From: an uncultured Bacteroidales bacterium
GTDB lineage: Bacteria; Bacteroidota; Bacteroidia; Bacteroidales; UBA932
Assembly: GCA_900316795.1 (NCBI GenBank)
Contig: ONEF01000003.1
Coordinates: 186,001-250,000 of the forward strand
Direction: 5' to 3'
DNA length: 64,000 nucleotides
Shown: positions 17,467 to 26,817 of the stretch, in pieces
How the letters are laid out: each line of letters begins with the position of its first letter
How positions within the stretch are numbered: position 1 is the first letter of the stretch
Made by a program: the position numbers and the translations under genes
Notes under the pieces: model-generated
What the model was told of the DNA's origin: nothing
What the model saw: only the letters and a program-made list of their open reading frames with translations
The model's database searches: none

Positions 17467-18915
17467 ATGGCATTTGCAAATAATGTTATGATAGTGCGCC
17501 AGGCTCTCCTGGCAAAACTCGTTGAAATGTGGAAAGACGGCACTCTTGTGGACAAGATTGACCGCCTGCCGATTGAGATGAGTCCTAAAAGAGGAGAGAA
17601 AGTACTGGGACGATGCTGCATACACAAGGAAAGGGCGGTTTGGAAATACAAGAGCTTCCCTCTGATGGGATTTGACATGTGGGATGAGGAGGATGAACTC
17701 ACCCCGCTTTCCTGGTATGCCAAGGAGGCTCTCAAGCGCAAGAACCCTAACCGCAAAAAGAACTTGATGTGCGTTATAGACGAGGCTTGTTCTTCTTGCG
17801 TCAAGACCAGCTATGAGGTTACCAACCTGTGCCGTGGCTGCGTTGCCAGAACTTGCTATATGAACTGCCCCAAGCAGGCCATCTTCTTCAACAAATACGG
17901 CCAGGCTGAAATTGACCATGACCTTTGCATAAGCTGCGGAAAATGCCAGCAGAGCTGCCCTTACCACGCAATCGTTTACATACCGGTGCCGTGCGAGGAA
18001 GCTTGTCCGCTCAAAGCCATTTCCAAAGACGAGAACAACATCGAGCATGTGAACGAGGATATATGCATCTACTGCGGAAAATGCATCAACGCCTGCCCTT
18101 TCGGTGCAATCTTCGAGGTCAGCCAGGTGTTCGATGTTCTGCAGGGCATCAAGGACGGACAGGAAATGGTGGCCATCGTCGCTCCTGCCATCCTTTCCCA
18201 GTTCAAGGACATTCCAGTGGAAAAGGTTTATGGAGCAATCAAGTCCATAGGATTCAAAGATGTGATAGAAGTGGCCCAAGGTGCTATGGAGACCACCGCC
18301 AACGAAGCTGAAGAGCTCAAGGAAAAGATAGCCCAGGGTCAGCCGTTCATGACCACCAGCTGCTGCCCGTCATGGATAGAGCTTGTAAGAAAGCATATTC
18401 CTGAAATGGCAAAATATGTTTCTTCCACAGGTTCGCCGATGTACTATACTGCAAAGATTGCAAAGAAGAAACACCCTGAGGCCAAGATAGTTTTCATCGG
18501 CCCTTGTCTTGCCAAAAAGAAGGAAGTCAGGGATAATCCAGATACGGACATAGCCCTCACTTTCGAAGAGATAGGCAGCGTGTTCGCCGGCCTGCACATT
18601 GATTTTGCAACCGTGGAACCGTTCACCCCGGAGGTAGAAAGCTACAAGGCAGCACACGGCTTCGCCCAGACAGGCGGAGTGATCGGCGCCGTCAAGTACA
18701 TCCTCAAGGATGAGCAGCTCAAGGCCACAGCCATAGCAAACCTGGACAAAAAGAACATAGCCCTGCTCAAAGGCATAGCAAAGACAGCCAAGGCACCTTC
18801 TCCTTTCATAGAAGTGATGGCCTGCCCTGGCGGCTGCGCAACCGGTCCGCTTATTTACAACGACCCGGCCACGGCTCTGAAAAATCTTAATACAGCCTTG
18901 GCAAAAATGAAATAA
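17467..18915 (+). CDS. Monomeric [FeFe] hydrogenase
   Basis: A 482-residue protein. The N-terminal part is Cys-rich, with an extra Cys cluster CSSC...CRGC...CYMNC at about 104-135. Two ferredoxin-type [4Fe-4S] motifs (CISCGKCQQSC and CIYCGKCINAC) follow. The H-cluster domain has L1 TSCCPSW (near residue 300), L2 GPCLAKKKE and L3 EVMACPGGCATGP. It should evolve or take up H2 using ferredoxin, as a soluble monomeric (group B-like) enzyme. No partner hydrogenase subunits or HydEFG maturases are adjacent. It lies 16 nt upstream of parE. Confidence 0.93.
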   Translation: MAFANNVMIVRQALLAKLVEMWKDGTLVDKIDRLPIEMSPKRGEKVLGRCCIHKERAVWKYKSFPLMGFDMWDEEDELTPLSWYAKEALKRKNPNRKKNLMCVIDEACSSCVKTSYEVTNLCRGCVARTCYMNCPKQAIFFNKYGQAEIDHDLCISCGKCQQSCPYHAIVYIPVPCEEACPLKAISKDENNIEHVNEDICIYCGKCINACPFGAIFEVSQVFDVLQGIKDGQEMVAIVAPAILSQFKDIPVEKVYGAIKSIGFKDVIEVAQGAMETTANEAEELKEKIAQGQPFMTTSCCPSWIELVRKHIPEMAKYVSSTGSPMYYTAKIAKKKHPEAKIVFIGPCLAKKKEVRDNPDTDIALTFEEIGSVFAGLHIDFATVEPFTPEVESYKAAHGFAQTGGVIGAVKYILKDEQLKATAIANLDKKNIALLKGIAKTAKAPSPFIEVMACPGGCATGPLIYNDPATALKNLNTALAKMK

Positions 18916-18931
18916 AGAGATAGAGACAGAG

Positions 18932-20857
18932 ATGAGCAAAGAAGAGAAAGAAATAAAAGGCGCATCCTACGGCAGCGAAGATATCCAGCATTGGGACTGG
19001 AACGTGCACTTGAGAAAAAGACCGGGAATGTACCTTGGAAAGCTTGGTGACGGAAGCGAGAAGGATGACGGAATCTACGTGCTGTTCAAGGAGATTGTGG
19101 ACAACGCTGTAGATGAGTTCAACATGGGATTCGGAAAAGTGGTGGACATCACTCTTGACGAGGAGACCAAAGAGATTTCAGTCCGGGATTACGGAAGAGG
19201 AATTCCTCTGGAAAGCCTCGTTGTGTCCGTGGGACAGATTAACACCAGCGGCAAGTATGGCTCTGACGCCTACGGCAAATCCGTGGGTCTGAACGGAGTT
19301 GGAGCTAAAGCCGTAAACGCCACTTCCACAAAGTTCTATGCGCAGAGCTGGAGAGACGGAAAAAGTGTTTGGGCATATTTTGAGGAAGGAGCCCTCAAGA
19401 AAACCGGAGAGATAGAGAATTCTGAAGAAAAGAACGGTACGCTCATAAGATACACGGCAGACCCTACCCTTTATGAGAACTATTCTTACAAGCTGGAATA
19501 CATAGATTCCATGCTCAAGAATTACGCCTACCTCAACACGGGTCTTACCATCCATTTCAACAAGACCACATACCATTCCAAAAACGGATTGCTGGATCTT
19601 ATCAACGACAACATGAGGGAAACCCCTCTCTATCCGCCTATCCACCTGAAAGGTCACGATATCGAAGTCGTGATAACCCACTCCAACGAGCCGGGAGAAA
19701 ACATCTATTCTTTCGTCAACGGCCAGAACACCTATCACGGAGGAACTCATCTGACCGCTTTCAGAGAGGCCGTCAGCAAGACCGTAAAGGATTTCTTCAA
19801 GAAGGACTACGATCCTAAAGATGTCAGGGAGGGAATAGTTGCGGCAATAGCCATAAGGGTGGGAGAACCTGGATTTGCCAACCAGACCAAGACCTTCCTC
19901 AATTCCAAGCTTACGGACACTGAGGAAAGGGGCGGCATTCCTATCCGCACCTTCATAGGAAACTTCCTGGCCTCTGAACTGGACAACTATCTGCACAAGA
20001 ATCCGCTTGCGGCAGATTCCATGCAGAAGAAAATAAACTCCAGCGAGAAAGAAAGGAAAGAGATCGCCTCCATCCTCAAGAGCAAGAGGAGCAAGAGAGG
20101 GATGATCAGCAACGAGAAACTCAGAGACTGCAGGGTACACTACACAGACAAGAACAACCCTCTGGCAGAAGAAACCACCATATTCATCACAGAGGGTAAT
20201 TCCGCCAGCGGAACTGTTTCAAAAGCCAGAAATGCCAACACCCAGGCTGTATTCTCCCTCAGGGGCAAGCCTATGAACACCTATGGCACTTCCAAGAAAG
20301 TCATCTACGACAACAAGGACAAGAACAAGGAATTGAATCTCCTCCAGGCTGCCCTTGACATAGAAGAAGATCTGGACAACCTCCGTTACAACAAGGTAGT
20401 CATAGCCACCGATGCCGATGTGGACGGAATGCACATCAGGATGCTTATGCTTACTTTCTTCCTCCAGTTCTTCCCGGAGCTGATCCGCAGAGGGCATCTT
20501 TACATTCTCCAGACACCGCTGTTCAGGGTCAGGAAAAAGAAAAAGGACAACTCCTTTGAACTGCACTACTGCTACAGCGAGGCAGAAAAGCAGCACTGGA
20601 CAGAAGAACTTGGAAAGGGAGTGGAAGTAACACGTTTCAAAGGCCTTGGAGAAATATCTGATGTGGAATTCAAGTATTTCATCGGGGAAGACATGAGGCT
20701 GGACACAGTCCATCTGGAGAATGACGATCCTACCCACGAACTGCTGGAATTCTATATGGGCAACAACACACCGCTCCGTCAGGATTTCATAATGAAGAAC
20801 CTCAGGGAAGACGTCATTATGGAAGACAGGATAACTGACGAAGCCGAGTCAGCTTAA
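18932..20857 (+). CDS. parE: DNA topoisomerase IV subunit B (or GyrB paralogue)
   Basis: A 641-residue type IIA topoisomerase ATPase subunit. It has the GHKL ATPase with EIVDNAVDEF and GLNGVGAKAVNA, a transducer domain, and a Toprim domain with ITEGNSASG and DADVDGMHIR. The length and the Toprim context favour ParE over GyrB. parC is not next to it, although the two are adjacent in many bacteria. The upstream neighbour is the hydrogenase and the downstream neighbour is an acyltransferase. Confidence 0.9.
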   Translation: MSKEEKEIKGASYGSEDIQHWDWNVHLRKRPGMYLGKLGDGSEKDDGIYVLFKEIVDNAVDEFNMGFGKVVDITLDEETKEISVRDYGRGIPLESLVVSVGQINTSGKYGSDAYGKSVGLNGVGAKAVNATSTKFYAQSWRDGKSVWAYFEEGALKKTGEIENSEEKNGTLIRYTADPTLYENYSYKLEYIDSMLKNYAYLNTGLTIHFNKTTYHSKNGLLDLINDNMRETPLYPPIHLKGHDIEVVITHSNEPGENIYSFVNGQNTYHGGTHLTAFREAVSKTVKDFFKKDYDPKDVREGIVAAIAIRVGEPGFANQTKTFLNSKLTDTEERGGIPIRTFIGNFLASELDNYLHKNPLAADSMQKKINSSEKERKEIASILKSKRSKRGMISNEKLRDCRVHYTDKNNPLAEETTIFITEGNSASGTVSKARNANTQAVFSLRGKPMNTYGTSKKVIYDNKDKNKELNLLQAALDIEEDLDNLRYNKVVIATDADVDGMHIRMLMLTFFLQFFPELIRRGHLYILQTPLFRVRKKKKDNSFELHYCYSEAEKQHWTEELGKGVEVTRFKGLGEISDVEFKYFIGEDMRLDTVHLENDDPTHELLEFYMGNNTPLRQDFIMKNLREDVIMEDRITDEAESA

Positions 20858-20884
20858 CTTAACCACCAGACAGGGATTTTTGAG

Positions 20885-21517
20885 ATGTGCAGCAGACAGA
20901 AGTTCGGCAAGCGGATATTGAAGCTGATGGGCTGGAAGTCAGCCCAGGAAGAACCCATCAAGGACAGCAAATGCATTCTCCTTGGAGTTCCTCACACTTC
21001 GGTCGTGGATTTCATAGTTGCCTGGGCTTACTGCACATCCATAGGAATACTTCCCAACATAATGATAAAGAAAGAGTTCTTCTTCTGGCCACTGGGCTGG
21101 CTTCTCAAAAGAATGGGAGCAATCCCCGTGGACCGCAGCAAGGGCAGCAATGTGGCCATGCACAGCATAAAAGCTCTGAACCAGGCGGATAAGATGTACC
21201 TGGCCATAGCACCTGAAGGTACACGCAAGAAGACATCCAACTGGAAGAAAGGATTCCTCACGATTGCCAAAGCCTGCAATGTTCCCATATATCTGGGATA
21301 CTTCAACTACAAGTTTAAAATAGCAGGACATGGCCCGAGATTTGTAGCAACGGGCAACCCTAAAGAAGACTTGAAGATAATCCAGGCCCATTACGCCTCA
21401 CTGAACCTGGAAGGCCGTCACAAAGACCGCTTCAGCTGCGGTAACGTTGACCCGGTTCCACTTGAGGAAGAGCCTTGCAAACTTCAAACGGAAGACAATA
21501 TTGAAACTAATGCCTGA
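20885..21517 (+). CDS. 1-acyl-sn-glycerol-3-phosphate acyltransferase-like protein (PlsC family)
   Basis: A 210-residue acyltransferase with the HX4D catalytic motif (PHTSVVD, about residues 37-43) and the EGTR substrate-binding motif (about 116-119). It is expected to acylate lysophosphatidate or a related lipid at the inner membrane. Length and motifs are complete. It follows parE by 27 nt. Confidence 0.85.
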   Translation: MCSRQKFGKRILKLMGWKSAQEEPIKDSKCILLGVPHTSVVDFIVAWAYCTSIGILPNIMIKKEFFFWPLGWLLKRMGAIPVDRSKGSNVAMHSIKALNQADKMYLAIAPEGTRKKTSNWKKGFLTIAKACNVPIYLGYFNYKFKIAGHGPRFVATGNPKEDLKIIQAHYASLNLEGRHKDRFSCGNVDPVPLEEEPCKLQTEDNIETNA

Positions 21518-21562
21518 AGAGCGGGAACTACCTGCCCGATAACAGGTTGCATTGATAAAGAT

Positions 21563-23056
21563 ATGAAAAGAATCCTATATGTTACCGTCTGCCTGCTGCT
21601 CTCTTTGGGAGCATGGGCTCAGACTTACACACTTGAAGAATATGAAGAGTTCGCGCTTCAGAACTCCAAGAGCCTTAAGGTTGCCCAAGAAAGGATAAAT
21701 GCCGCCGAGAATCTGAAGAAAGCCGCATTCACCCAGTTCCTTCCAAGCTTTCAGGCAGTAGGCTCCTACCTGTGGAACCAGAAACAGATCTCCCTTCTAA
21801 GCCAGGACGCTCTGCTTCCGGTAGGATCAAAGATGGCAGACGGAAGCTTCGGCTTTACCCCGGACCAGATTTCCAACGGCTGGACAGTGATTGAAGGCCA
21901 GCCTGTTCCTCTGGATGCTGACGGAGTTCCATTTGACCCTAAGGCTAATCCGGAGAAAATCCAGTGGAAAGGATATGCATATCTCCCGAAGAGTGAACTA
22001 ACTTACGATGTCCACAATGTTTTCGCGGCCGGCATAGGATTCACCCAGCCTATCTATATGGGAGGCAAAGTCCGTGAGCTCTACAACATAGCCAAGACCA
22101 GTGAGGACATGGCCAGGCTCCAGACAGAAAACCGGCAGGAAGAACTGATAATTTCCGTAGATCAGGCCTATTGGACAACCGTATCGCTGATAAACAAGAA
22201 AAAACTCGCTGAGAAATATGTAGAACTGCTGACAAAGCTGGAGAAAAATATCCAGGCAGCCATAGATGAGGGGGTTGCCACAAAAGGTGATTTGCTCAAC
22301 GTGAAGGTGAAACTGAATGAGGCCAACCTCGCCCTTACAAGAGCCACTGACGGCGTAGCCCTTTCCAAGATGGCACTTTTCAGAGTCTGCGGACTTGACC
22401 TGGACGGAGACTTCGGCTTGGCCGACGAAGATATTACCCAAGGTCATGCGCAGGAACTGGATCCTGCATACAACAGGGCCCAGGCCATAGACAACCGTTT
22501 TGAAATCAGGGAACTGGAGAACCTGAGCAAAATAAGCCGCAGTCAGGTGAACATTGCCAGAAGCCGCTTTCTTCCAAACATCGTGGCCTCAGCCAACTAC
22601 CTTACCACAAACCCTAACACGTTCAACGGATTCGAAAACAAGTTCAAGGGTATGTTCTCAGCAGGAGTGGCAGTGACTATCCCTATCTTCCATTTCGGCG
22701 ACAGGATCTACACCCTTAAAGCCGCCCAGAGCGAAGAGAGAATAGTAAAGCACAGGATAGATGAAGCCAAAGAGCTTATAAACCTTCAGGTTACACAGGC
22801 AAACTTCAAGGTAAGGGAAGCCAACAAGAAACTTGAAAGCGCGCTGAGCAACATCAGCGCGGCAGAAGAAAACCTCCGCCTGGCAGAGTTGTCCTACAAG
22901 GAAGGTATCATAAGTGTCACCGACCTTCTTGCAGCCCAGACTGCATGGATCAGCGCCAACTCAGACAAGATAGATGCGGGGATAGATGCCAGAATGAGCG
23001 AGCTCTACCTGCGTAAAGCCGTGGGTATAAGCAATCTGAAGAAAGACAACAAGTAG
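21563..23056 (+). CDS. TolC-family outer-membrane efflux protein
   Basis: A 497-residue protein with a signal peptide (1-20, ending GAWAQ) and two OEP repeats of long coiled-coil helices. Typical motifs include YTLEEYEEFALQNS at the mature N-terminus and SYKEGIISVTDLLAAQ near the C-terminus. It forms the outer-membrane duct for the exporter encoded by the next three genes. Confidence 0.93.
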   Translation: MKRILYVTVCLLLSLGAWAQTYTLEEYEEFALQNSKSLKVAQERINAAENLKKAAFTQFLPSFQAVGSYLWNQKQISLLSQDALLPVGSKMADGSFGFTPDQISNGWTVIEGQPVPLDADGVPFDPKANPEKIQWKGYAYLPKSELTYDVHNVFAAGIGFTQPIYMGGKVRELYNIAKTSEDMARLQTENRQEELIISVDQAYWTTVSLINKKKLAEKYVELLTKLEKNIQAAIDEGVATKGDLLNVKVKLNEANLALTRATDGVALSKMALFRVCGLDLDGDFGLADEDITQGHAQELDPAYNRAQAIDNRFEIRELENLSKISRSQVNIARSRFLPNIVASANYLTTNPNTFNGFENKFKGMFSAGVAVTIPIFHFGDRIYTLKAAQSEERIVKHRIDEAKELINLQVTQANFKVREANKKLESALSNISAAEENLRLAELSYKEGIISVTDLLAAQTAWISANSDKIDAGIDARMSELYLRKAVGISNLKKDNK

Positions 23057-23126
23057 AAGTGAAGCGTAGTTGCAAAGGATGACAATCACTGCGAATAAAC
23101 AGATAACAAGTTAAAGTATTACAGAT

Positions 23127-24116
23127 ATGAAGAAGATGCAGCAAAGCACGGTAAGCCTGCTGGTAGGTCTGGCAGCACTGCTTTTGGTAATTATCGTTCT
23201 GGTGTTGATAGGATGGCTGACATCCAAGCCGCAGAAGCTCACTATCCAGGGAACCGTCGAGGCACGCGAATACAGAGTGTCCGGAAAGGTAGCAGGAAGA
23301 GTGGACCAGCTTCTGTATCAGGAAGGAGACACCGTCAGCAAAGGACAGGTTGTCGTCAAGCTGGACAGCCCTGAACTCCAGGCCAAGATAGTCCAGGCCA
23401 ACGCCCAGAGCAAAGCCGCAATGGCACAGAGAGCCAAAGCTTCCGGAAGCGCCCGTTCTGAAATGGTAGAAGGAGCTTACGAGATGTGGCAGAAAGCAAA
23501 AGTAGGAGTTGACATAGCCAAGAAATCCTACGAGAGAGTGGAAAACCTATTCCAGAAAGAAGTTGTTTCCGCCCAGAAGAGAGACGAAGCCAAGGCCCAG
23601 TATGATGCCGCTGTAGCCACCGAAAAAGCTGCGTTCAGCCAGTACAACATGGCAAAGAACGGAGCCCAGTCCGAAGACAGGATGGCAGCCCAGGCAGCCG
23701 TTGACGCAGCCAACGCAAGCGTTGACCAGGTCAACTCCTACATAGACGAGATAAACCTTGTCTCCCCTATCAACGGAGTCATTACTGAAGTTTTCCCTAA
23801 AGTTGGCGAACTCGTCGGCCAGGGCGCCCCAATCATGACGGTCACAGACATCGAAGATGTTTGGTTCTCCTTCAATATCCGCGAAGACATGCTCAGCGGC
23901 ATCACGATGGGAAGCAAGATCAATGTCAAGATTCCTGCCCTGGGAGACCAGACATATCAGGCTGAAGTCTATTTCATCAACGTGATGGCATCCTTCGCCA
24001 CCTGGAAACCTACAAAAGCATCCGGCGAATTCGACGCCAAAACCTTTGAGGTCAGAGCCAGGCCTGTTTCCCCGATCCCTCATCTGAGGGCCGGAATGAG
24101 CGCCATCGTAAAGTAA
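23127..24116 (+). CDS. HlyD/EmrA-type periplasmic adaptor (membrane fusion protein)
   Basis: A 329-residue protein with one N-terminal membrane anchor (about residues 8-29), a biotinyl-lipoyl domain (GTVEAREYRVSGKVAGRV), a long Ala-rich coiled-coil hairpin (about 85-195) and a C-terminal beta-barrel. It links the inner-membrane permeases to the TolC homologue upstream. Confidence 0.93.
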   Translation: MKKMQQSTVSLLVGLAALLLVIIVLVLIGWLTSKPQKLTIQGTVEAREYRVSGKVAGRVDQLLYQEGDTVSKGQVVVKLDSPELQAKIVQANAQSKAAMAQRAKASGSARSEMVEGAYEMWQKAKVGVDIAKKSYERVENLFQKEVVSAQKRDEAKAQYDAAVATEKAAFSQYNMAKNGAQSEDRMAAQAAVDAANASVDQVNSYIDEINLVSPINGVITEVFPKVGELVGQGAPIMTVTDIEDVWFSFNIREDMLSGITMGSKINVKIPALGDQTYQAEVYFINVMASFATWKPTKASGEFDAKTFEVRARPVSPIPHLRAGMSAIVK

Positions 24117-24137
24117 AGGAATCCATCGCTGAAGAAA

Positions 24138-25331
24138 ATGGAAAACAAAAGGAAAAGCACCAATATGCTGCAATGTATCCTCAACGTGCTGCTGAGGGAG
24201 AGGGATATTATGTCCAGCAGGCCTATCTACCTGTACGGCACCATATTGGTTCTGTCTTTCTGTGCCATATTCTTTGTTTCTCTGATGTACCAGGGACTGC
24301 CTCAAAGAGTTCCGGTAGGAGTGGTGGATATGGATGACTCTTACCTTTCACGCACTGCCATAAAGCAGATAGAAGCAATGCAGGGCATCGAGATAACAAA
24401 CCGTTACGGCAGCTATCACGAAGCACGGCTGGCAATGCAGAAAGGAGAAATTTACGGGTTCATAGAGTTTCCAGAAGATTTGTACGTGAATGTGGTAAAC
24501 GGGCTCAGGCCAACGGTTCCTGTCTATTATACAGAAGCCTATATGGTCCCCGGAACGCTTGCATACAGAAATCTCCTCCAGATTGCCAATGTCCTCAATG
24601 CAGGAGTGAGAAGGACAACCATGAGAGCCAAGGGAGTTCCTGAGACCAGCATCATGCCTACCCTGCAGCCAATCACCATAGACACCCACAGCATCTGCAA
24701 TCCGTGGAGCAGTTATGCCATATACCTGATTTCCATTATATGGCCAGGTATTCTCTCCTTGTGCATCATAGTGATGACAGTGTTTACCATAGGCTTTGAA
24801 CTCAAACAAAAAACCACTCACGACCTTTTGGAGAAAGCTGGGGGAAGCATAATCAATGCTTTGATAGGCAAGTTGTTGCCCTATTTTCTGATATACCTGC
24901 TGATGGGGTTCTCTTTTGTAGTTCTGGCCTACAGGATTTTCGGATTCCCTCTGCTGGGGCCAACCTGGGTGATGCTCCTGAATATAGCTATGTTGATATT
25001 GGCATCTCATGCGGTAGGGCTGTTTTTTATAGGGCTTTTCCCTGTCCTCCGCGATGCTCTCAGCGCCGCCTCCTTGTATTCAGTATTGGCTTTGTCCATG
25101 TGCGGAATGACATTCCCTGTGGAAATGATGATTGCGCCGATGCAGGGATTTGCACAGATATTCCCTCTCAGACAGTACTACCTGATATATGTGAAGTGGG
25201 CCATGCTGGACTGCAACTTCTCTGATGTGTATATCAACCTTCTGGGAATGTGCATTTTCCTCTTCCTTCCGTTCCTTGTCTTAAGGCGCCTCAAAGACGC
25301 AATGGTAAACCTTAACTACCCTACCAAATAA
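24138..25331 (+). CDS. ABC-2-type transporter permease (YhhJ-like), first
   Basis: A 397-residue permease. One N-terminal membrane helix is followed by a large extracytoplasmic domain (PVGVVDMDDSYLSR, about 60-180) and five or so C-terminal helices. This is the ABC-2 architecture of YhhJ/YbhR-type exporters. It is a distant paralogue of the next gene, and the two should form a heterodimer. Confidence 0.88.
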   Translation: MENKRKSTNMLQCILNVLLRERDIMSSRPIYLYGTILVLSFCAIFFVSLMYQGLPQRVPVGVVDMDDSYLSRTAIKQIEAMQGIEITNRYGSYHEARLAMQKGEIYGFIEFPEDLYVNVVNGLRPTVPVYYTEAYMVPGTLAYRNLLQIANVLNAGVRRTTMRAKGVPETSIMPTLQPITIDTHSICNPWSSYAIYLISIIWPGILSLCIIVMTVFTIGFELKQKTTHDLLEKAGGSIINALIGKLLPYFLIYLLMGFSFVVLAYRIFGFPLLGPTWVMLLNIAMLILASHAVGLFFIGLFPVLRDALSAASLYSVLALSMCGMTFPVEMMIAPMQGFAQIFPLRQYYLIYVKWAMLDCNFSDVYINLLGMCIFLFLPFLVLRRLKDAMVNLNYPTK

Positions 25332-25344
25332 AGGAGAGCCGCAA

Positions 25345-26532
25345 ATGAGAAAACTGGATCTGAACAATATAAGCACAGCCCTCAACCAGATGCTGGCAAT
25401 CACCTGGAAGGAGATGAAAACCATCTTCACAGACAGCGGCGTGCTGCTGATTCTCATAATTGCCGGTTTTGGATACCCACTCCTTTACAGTACGGTCTAT
25501 CTCAGCGAAAGCGTAGATGAAATCCCGGTCGGAATCATAGACGAAAGCGCAACTTCAGAAAGCCGCAGATTCGCTTCAAAATTAGACGCCACGAGAGAAA
25601 TCAGCCTGGTTTCCTGCGTCAATATGGATGATGCTATCCAGAAGATGAAGCGCAGAGATATTCACGGGATAGTGGTAATTCCAAAGAGCTTCAACAAAGA
25701 CATAGAAACCGGAAGACAGACCACCGTATCCCTCTATGTAAATATGGCAACCTTTTTCATCTACAAGAACATAGCCCTGGCCTGCAACTATGTTATGCTA
25801 GATGAAAACAAAAACATATCGCTGAGAAAACTGAGTGCGGAAGGCCTCACGGAACAGGAAGCTCTTGCAAGCGCGGAACCTCTCAGAAACAAGATGAACA
25901 TCCTCTTCAACGAGGGTAACGGCTTTGCCAGCTTCTTTGTTCCTGGTGTGCTGGTCCTTGTCATCCACCAGCTGCTGTTCCTGGGCATAGGGATGGTATC
26001 CGGAACCAGAAGAGAGGAGAACGCCAACCGGAAACTTTCCCAGATTGAAACCCCTTCCAAGAAGAAAGTTTACAGGTACATCCTGGGACAAGGAGCTGCC
26101 TATTTTCTCATTTACTCTCTTATAGGATCTTATATACTGATTATTGTTCCAAGACTGTTCGGGCTACCACATTTCGCCTCCGCTTGGGATATATACAGGC
26201 TGCTGCTGCCATTCCTGCTTGCAGTCATATTTTTCTCACAGACTTGGTCAGTGTTTATCCGAAACAGAGAAACCGGAATGGTGATGTTCCTGTTTTTCAG
26301 CGTGATACTCCTCTTCCTGAGTGGCCTTACATGGCCCCTTAGCAGTTTCCCGGCTTTCTGGAAATACTTCTCATACATATTTCCCGCAACATTTGGCGTG
26401 GAAGGATATATCAAAATCAACTGTATGGGGGCAGACTTCTCTGTTATAAACACAGAGTTCGTTGCCCTTTGGATCCAGGCCGTAATCTACTTCATAACAG
26501 CCTGCTTCTCCTACCGCTACATCAATAAATAG
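25345..26532 (+). CDS. ABC-2-type transporter permease (YhhJ-like), second
   Basis: A 395-residue permease with the same plan: helix near residues 30-50, external domain starting PVGIIDESATS, then six C-terminal helices. It is the last gene of the tolC - hlyD - permease - permease operon. No ATP-binding subunit is encoded in the operon, and none of the permeases carries a Walker motif. Confidence 0.88.
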   Translation: MRKLDLNNISTALNQMLAITWKEMKTIFTDSGVLLILIIAGFGYPLLYSTVYLSESVDEIPVGIIDESATSESRRFASKLDATREISLVSCVNMDDAIQKMKRRDIHGIVVIPKSFNKDIETGRQTTVSLYVNMATFFIYKNIALACNYVMLDENKNISLRKLSAEGLTEQEALASAEPLRNKMNILFNEGNGFASFFVPGVLVLVIHQLLFLGIGMVSGTRREENANRKLSQIETPSKKKVYRYILGQGAAYFLIYSLIGSYILIIVPRLFGLPHFASAWDIYRLLLPFLLAVIFFSQTWSVFIRNRETGMVMFLFFSVILLFLSGLTWPLSSFPAFWKYFSYIFPATFGVEGYIKINCMGADFSVINTEFVALWIQAVIYFITACFSYRYINK

Positions 26533-26565
26533 TGCACTGCACTGTTTATTGATGTTTCTCACCAC

Positions 26566-26630
26566 GCTCACGCAGTGAGCACCCCTCAAGGGGTATGCGG
26601 CCTCACGGCCGGGCACTGAAGTGCCTTTTT
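26566..26630 (+). terminator. Run of four consecutive hairpins ending in a T tract
   Basis: Four stems follow one another within 60 bp: GCTCAC-gca-GTGAGC (26566-26580), ACCCCT-ca-AGGGGT (26581-26594), CGGCC-tcac-GGCCG (26598-26611) and GGCACT-ga-AGTGCC (26612-26625), then TTTTT. The last is a usable intrinsic terminator for the efflux operon. The first three are unexplained. Confidence 0.7.
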
Positions 26631-26729
26631 AATGAGGCCATCTCATTTCACCTCACTCACCCAGTGTGCAGCTTTGTCTTTCCACCACGTCTTTTTTGAA
26701 GATGTAACAACTTTGTTTCCTGCACAAAA

Positions 26730-26760
26730 TTTGCATTGTAACATATTTTAACTATATTTG
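26730..26760 (+). promoter_or_regulatory. Promoter of aspA
   Basis: TTTG at 26730-26733, a 19-nt spacer, TATATTTG at 26753-26760. The leader is about 50 nt long and AT-rich. Confidence 0.8.
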
Positions 26761-26817
26761 TCATCTTCAATAAAGATTTTAACTAGAAATAATCATATTT
26801 AATTTTTTAAAAACAAC

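Noticed and set aside
16345-18279. A 644-codon open frame on the minus strand
   Set aside because: It is antisense to the second GH18 gene and the [FeFe] hydrogenase, both with clear catalytic motifs. It results from codon bias, and its translation shows no family features.
19178-20140. A 320-codon minus-strand frame
   Set aside because: It lies wholly antisense to parE motifs and shows no recognisable domain.
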